Assembly (NCBI GenBank): GCA_937923225.1
Contig: CALAKR010000471.1
Span: forward strand, 1-7,692
DNA: 7,692 bases
Direction of reading: 5' to 3'
Source: an uncultured Aquabacterium sp.
Lineage (GTDB): Bacteria; Pseudomonadota; Gammaproteobacteria; Burkholderiales; Burkholderiaceae_C
Shown here: piece by piece, positions 4,952 to 7,692 of the stretch
Layout of the letters: each line of letters begins with the position of its first letter
Numbering within the stretch: the first letter of the stretch is position 1
Program-made: the position numbers and the translations under genes
The notes under the pieces: generated by a model
The model's database searches: none
Seen by the model: the letters and a program-made list of their open reading frames with translations, nothing else
Told to the model about the DNA's origin: nothing

Positions 4952-6958
4952 ATGACCAAGACAGCCGCGCCCTACATCCCCCAGATCCGCCTGTACCAGC
5001 AATGGCTGGAGAAGCACCGCGGACTGCGCTTTGACGACTTCGAGGCGCTGTGGCGCTGGTCGGTCGATGAGCCCGAGGCCTTCTGGATGAGCCTGTGGGA
5101 ACACGATGCGATCGACTCGCCCGTACCGCCCACCATCGCGCTGGAAGACGCCGCTATGCCTGGAGCCAAGTGGTTCCCTGGCACGCAGGTGAACTACGCA
5201 CAGCGCGTGCTGCGACATGCCGAGGCAGCCCACCGTGCAGGCCAGCCCTCCATCATCAGCGACAACGAACTCGGTGAAGCGCGCGAGCTGTCGTGGCCCG
5301 ATTTGCAGCGCCAGGTGGCGTCCTTCGCGCTCACCCTGCGTGAGCTGGGCGTGGGCCGTGGCGACCGCGTGGCCGCCTACCTGCCCAACGTGCCCGAAAC
5401 CATCGTGGCCTTCCTGGCCTGCGCCAGCATCGGCGCCATCTGGAGCGTGTGCGCACCGGACATGGGCGCCCAGGCCGTGACCGACCGCTTCCAGCAGATC
5501 GCACCGAAGGTGCTGATCGCGGCCGATGGCGTCTACTACGCCGGCAAGTCCATCGACCGGGCCGACACCGTGGCCGCCTTGCGCGCGGCCTTGCCCACGG
5601 TCGAGAAGCTCATCGTGCTGCAATCGGCCCACTCGCGCGGCATGCCCCTGGCCGGCATGATCGACCTGACCTACGCTCAGGCCACCGCCCGCGACGACGA
5701 GGCCACGCGCACCTTCCAACCCGAATGGCTGCCCTTCGACCATCCGCTGTGGGTGGTCTACTCCAGCGGCACCACCGGCCTGCCCAAGCCGCTGGTGCAC
5801 GGCCACGGCGGCATCATCACGATCGTGGCGGCCATCGGCAAGCACAACGACATCGGCCCCAGCTACGCGCCCAACAGCTTCGGCGAGCGCTTCCACTGGT
5901 ACAGCTCCACCGGCTGGATCATGTGGAACACGCAAGTGGCTGGCCTGCTCGATGGCGCCACCATATGCCTGTTCGATGGCAGCCCCGGCGGCAGCAAGGA
6001 AGCGCCTGATTGGACGGTGCTGTGGCGCTTCGCCGCGCGCCATCAGGTGACTTACTTCGGCGCGGGCGCGGCCTTCTATGCCAACTGCATGAAGGCCGGT
6101 GTAGACATCGCCGCGTGCGGCGACCTGACGCGCATCCGCGCACTCGGCTCCACCGGCTCGCCCTTGTCGGAAGACGTGCAGCGCTGGGGCACCGAACAGT
6201 TCGAACGCATCGGCACGCCCGGCATCTGGTGGAACAACCTCTCGGGCGGCACCGACTTCGCAGGCATCTTCGTGGGCGGCCACCGCGAACTGCCCAACGA
6301 GCCTGGCGTGATGCAGTGCCGCGCGATCGGCCATGCCGTCGAAGCCTGGAACGAGCAAGGCCAGGCCGTCACTGGCGAGGTGGGCGAGCTGGTCTGCAGC
6401 AAACCCGTGCCCTCGATGCCCCTGTTCTTCTGGGGCGACCAGGGCAATGCACGCTACCTGTCGAGCTACTTCGATGTCTACCCCGGCGTCTGGCGCCATG
6501 GTGACTGGATCAAGGTGAACGACGATGGCAGCTGCGTCATCTATGGCCGAAGCGACGCCACCATCAACCGCCACGGTCTGCGCATGGGCACCAGCGAGAT
6601 CTACGCGGCAGTCGAGGCCCTGCCAGAGGTGCTGGATTCGATGGTGATCGACCTGGAATACCTGGGGCGCGCCAGCCGCATGGTGCTGTTCGTGGTGTTG
6701 CGCGAAGGCTTCACACTCGATGCGGCCCTCACCGCCCGCATCCAGGGCGCGATCAAAACGGCGTTGTCGCCGCGCTTCATCCCTGACGACATCCTGCAGG
6801 CGCCCGAGATCCCGCGCACCTTATCGGGCAAGAAGCAGGAGGTGCCGATCAAGAAGCTCTTCCTGGGCCAACCCATCGACAAGGTGGTCAACCGCGAGGC
6901 CATGGCCAACCCTCAATGCGTGCCGTGGTACGTGGCCCAGGCCGAAGCTGACGCATGA
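4952..6958 (+). CDS. aacS: Acetoacetate--CoA ligase (acetoacetyl-CoA synthetase)
   Basis: A cytoplasmic 668-residue ANL-family enzyme that makes acetoacetyl-CoA from acetoacetate, ATP and CoA through an acyl-adenylate. It feeds ketone-body use, polyhydroxybutyrate turnover and acetyl-CoA metabolism. The N-terminal domain typical of acetyl-CoA/acetoacetyl-CoA synthetases is at about 10-110, with FWMSLWEH at 44-51 and PGAKWFPGTQVNYAQ at 70-84. Adenylation motifs follow in order: SSGTTGLPKP at 271-280 (phosphate loop), WYSSTGWIMWN at 316-326, NNLSGGTDF at 428-436, HGDW at 516-519, and YGRSDATINRHG at 531-542. The C-terminal PX4GK motif at 621-627 gives catalytic Lys627, a known acetylation site in relatives. 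The GWIMWN and SGGTD forms distinguish AacS from acetyl-CoA synthetase. Length matches the family (about 650-680). The ATG at 4952 has no ribosome binding site and is probably leaderless. No partner gene of the pathway is in the window. Confidence 0.95.
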   Translation: MTKTAAPYIPQIRLYQQWLEKHRGLRFDDFEALWRWSVDEPEAFWMSLWEHDAIDSPVPPTIALEDAAMPGAKWFPGTQVNYAQRVLRHAEAAHRAGQPSIISDNELGEARELSWPDLQRQVASFALTLRELGVGRGDRVAAYLPNVPETIVAFLACASIGAIWSVCAPDMGAQAVTDRFQQIAPKVLIAADGVYYAGKSIDRADTVAALRAALPTVEKLIVLQSAHSRGMPLAGMIDLTYAQATARDDEATRTFQPEWLPFDHPLWVVYSSGTTGLPKPLVHGHGGIITIVAAIGKHNDIGPSYAPNSFGERFHWYSSTGWIMWNTQVAGLLDGATICLFDGSPGGSKEAPDWTVLWRFAARHQVTYFGAGAAFYANCMKAGVDIAACGDLTRIRALGSTGSPLSEDVQRWGTEQFERIGTPGIWWNNLSGGTDFAGIFVGGHRELPNEPGVMQCRAIGHAVEAWNEQGQAVTGEVGELVCSKPVPSMPLFFWGDQGNARYLSSYFDVYPGVWRHGDWIKVNDDGSCVIYGRSDATINRHGLRMGTSEIYAAVEALPEVLDSMVIDLEYLGRASRMVLFVVLREGFTLDAALTARIQGAIKTALSPRFIPDDILQAPEIPRTLSGKKQEVPIKKLFLGQPIDKVVNREAMANPQCVPWYVAQAEADA

Positions 6959-7111
6959 GGTTGACGACATTGTTGTTGCGGCGCAGCACCAACTGTTGGG
7001 TATTACCGGTTTGGCCATGCCATTGGCCGAGGCTGATGTAACGGGGCCAGTTTCCTGCTTGCCGCGTGCCTGGTTTCGGTACAGTGTGACGCAAACCCAT
7101 AGCCCAGATTC
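6959..7111. promoter_or_regulatory. Intergenic region between aacS and the GAF gene
   Basis: These 153 bp have no convincing gene. They contain an 11-bp palindrome (CCAAC, t, GTTGG) at 6989-6999, too tight for an RNA hairpin, and a small GGCCA/TGGCC repeat near 7013-7028. TACAGT at 7080-7085 with TTGCCG at 7059-7064 (15-bp spacer, or CTTGCC with 16) is a possible promoter for the GAF gene. No T-rich terminator for aacS is visible. Confidence 0.35.
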
Positions 7112-7654
7112 ATGCTCGCAAGCCACGAATTGATGTCGGAATTGCGTGCCGCTGCGGATGTGCTGTCCAGCCTTGAGGGGCTGCCCAGGTATCGCCAGTT
7201 GGTCGCCGAAGCGCTGCACAAGCGCTTTCAGTGTTCCATGGCCAGTCTGTGGGTGCTCAAGGATGGCCAGAACGGCCGCTATCTGCTGTGCGTGGCTGCC
7301 TTCTCGGAAGACCCCACCCTCTCAGCTACCGGTGTCGAGTTGCATGAGGCCGATTTCCAGGCCTACTTCGATGCCTTGATCAACGCCAAGGTCTACAGCT
7401 CACCCAAGGCTCAGGAAGACCCAAACCTGGCCGGTCTGCGGGACAGCTACCTGATTCCACAGGGCGTGCAGGCCCTGCTGGATGTGGCCTTCCAGATCAA
7501 CGGCCAGCCGTTGGGCGTGTTGTGCTTGGAACAGCGCGACACGCCCCGCATCTGGAGCAAGCTCGACGAGGTCGATCTGCGCACGGCGGCCTCCGTCATC
7601 GGCATCAGCATCGCGCGTTACCGCAACGCCGAGCAGCACAGTTCGGTGGCCTGA
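7112..7654 (+). CDS. Stand-alone GAF domain protein
   Basis: A cytoplasmic protein of 180 residues made almost wholly of one GAF domain at about 20-170. A helical start (ELMSELRAAADVLSSLEGLPRY) leads into the strand region CSMASLWVLKD at 41-51, and the typical core strand pair LLDVAFQINGQPLGVLCLEQ is at 122-141, followed by a long last helix at about 152-172. GAF domains bind small ligands or chromophores, or dimerise. There is no kinase, GGDEF, EAL or DNA-binding domain in the ORF, so it must act through a partner or as a sensor fragment. Cysteines are at 41, 60 and 138; their spacing does not clearly match free methionine-R-sulfoxide reductase, the enzymatic GAF family. The start at 7112 is the first ATG; Met8 (base 7133) is an alternative. 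No good ribosome binding site precedes either. What follows lies beyond the window. Confidence 0.85.
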   Translation: MLASHELMSELRAAADVLSSLEGLPRYRQLVAEALHKRFQCSMASLWVLKDGQNGRYLLCVAAFSEDPTLSATGVELHEADFQAYFDALINAKVYSSPKAQEDPNLAGLRDSYLIPQGVQALLDVAFQINGQPLGVLCLEQRDTPRIWSKLDEVDLRTAASVIGISIARYRNAEQHSSVA

Positions 7655-7659
7655 GCCGC

Positions 7660-7679
7660 CTGATTCACACCTGAATCAG
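7660..7679 (+). terminator. Hairpin after the GAF gene
   Basis: CTGATTCA at 7660-7667 and TGAATCAG at 7672-7679 are exact complements around a CACC loop, five bases after the GAF stop codon. The place suits a terminator, but the next bases (ACCTGGTGCAAAG) have no T-run before the window ends, so it could also be an operator or a 3'-end stabilising hairpin. Confidence 0.5.
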
Positions 7680-7692
7680 ACCTGGTGCAAAG

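Noticed and set aside
4496..6574. 692-codon open frame on the minus strand
   Set aside because: Antisense to the deaminase and aacS genes, low-complexity Gly/His/Ala/Asp composition, no recognisable motif.
7112..7654. Free methionine-R-sulfoxide reductase
   Set aside because: This is the enzymatic GAF family, but the cysteines here (41, 60, 138) do not show its expected clustered active-site pattern.
1..7692. Mobile element, CRISPR array, tRNA or rRNA
   Set aside because: No transposase or integrase motif, no regularly spaced repeats, no cloverleaf and no rRNA-like sequence were seen on either strand.

Overview
The window is GC-rich with strong G/C preference at third codon positions. Its gene content (acetoacetyl-CoA synthetase, an SsuC/ThiX-type ABC transporter beside an AtzB/8-oxoguanine-deaminase-like aminohydrolase, CsbD, MscL) and probable leaderless starts fit a betaproteobacterium of the Burkholderiales, most likely the Comamonadaceae or a close relative. 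That placement is inferred from protein style, not from a marker gene. There are no rRNA, tRNA, CRISPR or transposase signals. It looks like a chromosomal metabolic region, not a mobile island.

Layout. (1) 1-2963, plus strand: a tight operon with the 3' part of an ABC ATPase (its start lies before the window), an overlapping permease (ATGA junction at 747-750) and, 24 bp later, a metal-dependent aminohydrolase. Together they suggest import and deamination of a heterocycle (purine, pterin or triazine-like); the substrate is not fixed by the sequence. (2) 2964-3525: a stress cassette of the small CsbD-family protein, with inverted repeats in its leader and a very good ribosome binding site, and a possible 62-residue proline-rich ORF directly behind it. 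(3) 3526-4221: mscL on the minus strand, coding for a channel with an added C-terminal zinc-ribbon-like tail. Its stop codon and 3' flank carry a compact run of hairpins (3553-3678) that fold best as minus-strand RNA. (4) 4222-4348: a divergent intergenic region with a perfect 10-bp inverted repeat and an 11-bp palindrome. (5) 4349-4849: a cytidine-deaminase-fold nucleobase/nucleoside deaminase of the guanine-deaminase type. (6) 4952-6958: acetoacetyl-CoA synthetase with a complete set of adenylation motifs and a probable leaderless start. (7) 7112-7654: an orphan single-GAF-domain protein, followed by a perfect 8-bp hairpin at the window edge.

How the genes work together. The transporter and aminohydrolase form one functional unit. 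The cytidine-fold deaminase at 4349 is in its own unit but could act on related nitrogenous bases. CsbD and MscL are both stress/osmotic functions. AacS feeds acetoacetate into acetoacetyl-CoA, and so into ketone-body use, polyhydroxybutyrate turnover or biosynthesis. I see no clear multi-gene defence or otherwise unprecedented system. The least explained parts are the minus-strand structured element after mscL, the zinc-ribbon tail of MscL, the leader repeats of csbD and the unassigned substrate of the transporter/aminohydrolase operon.
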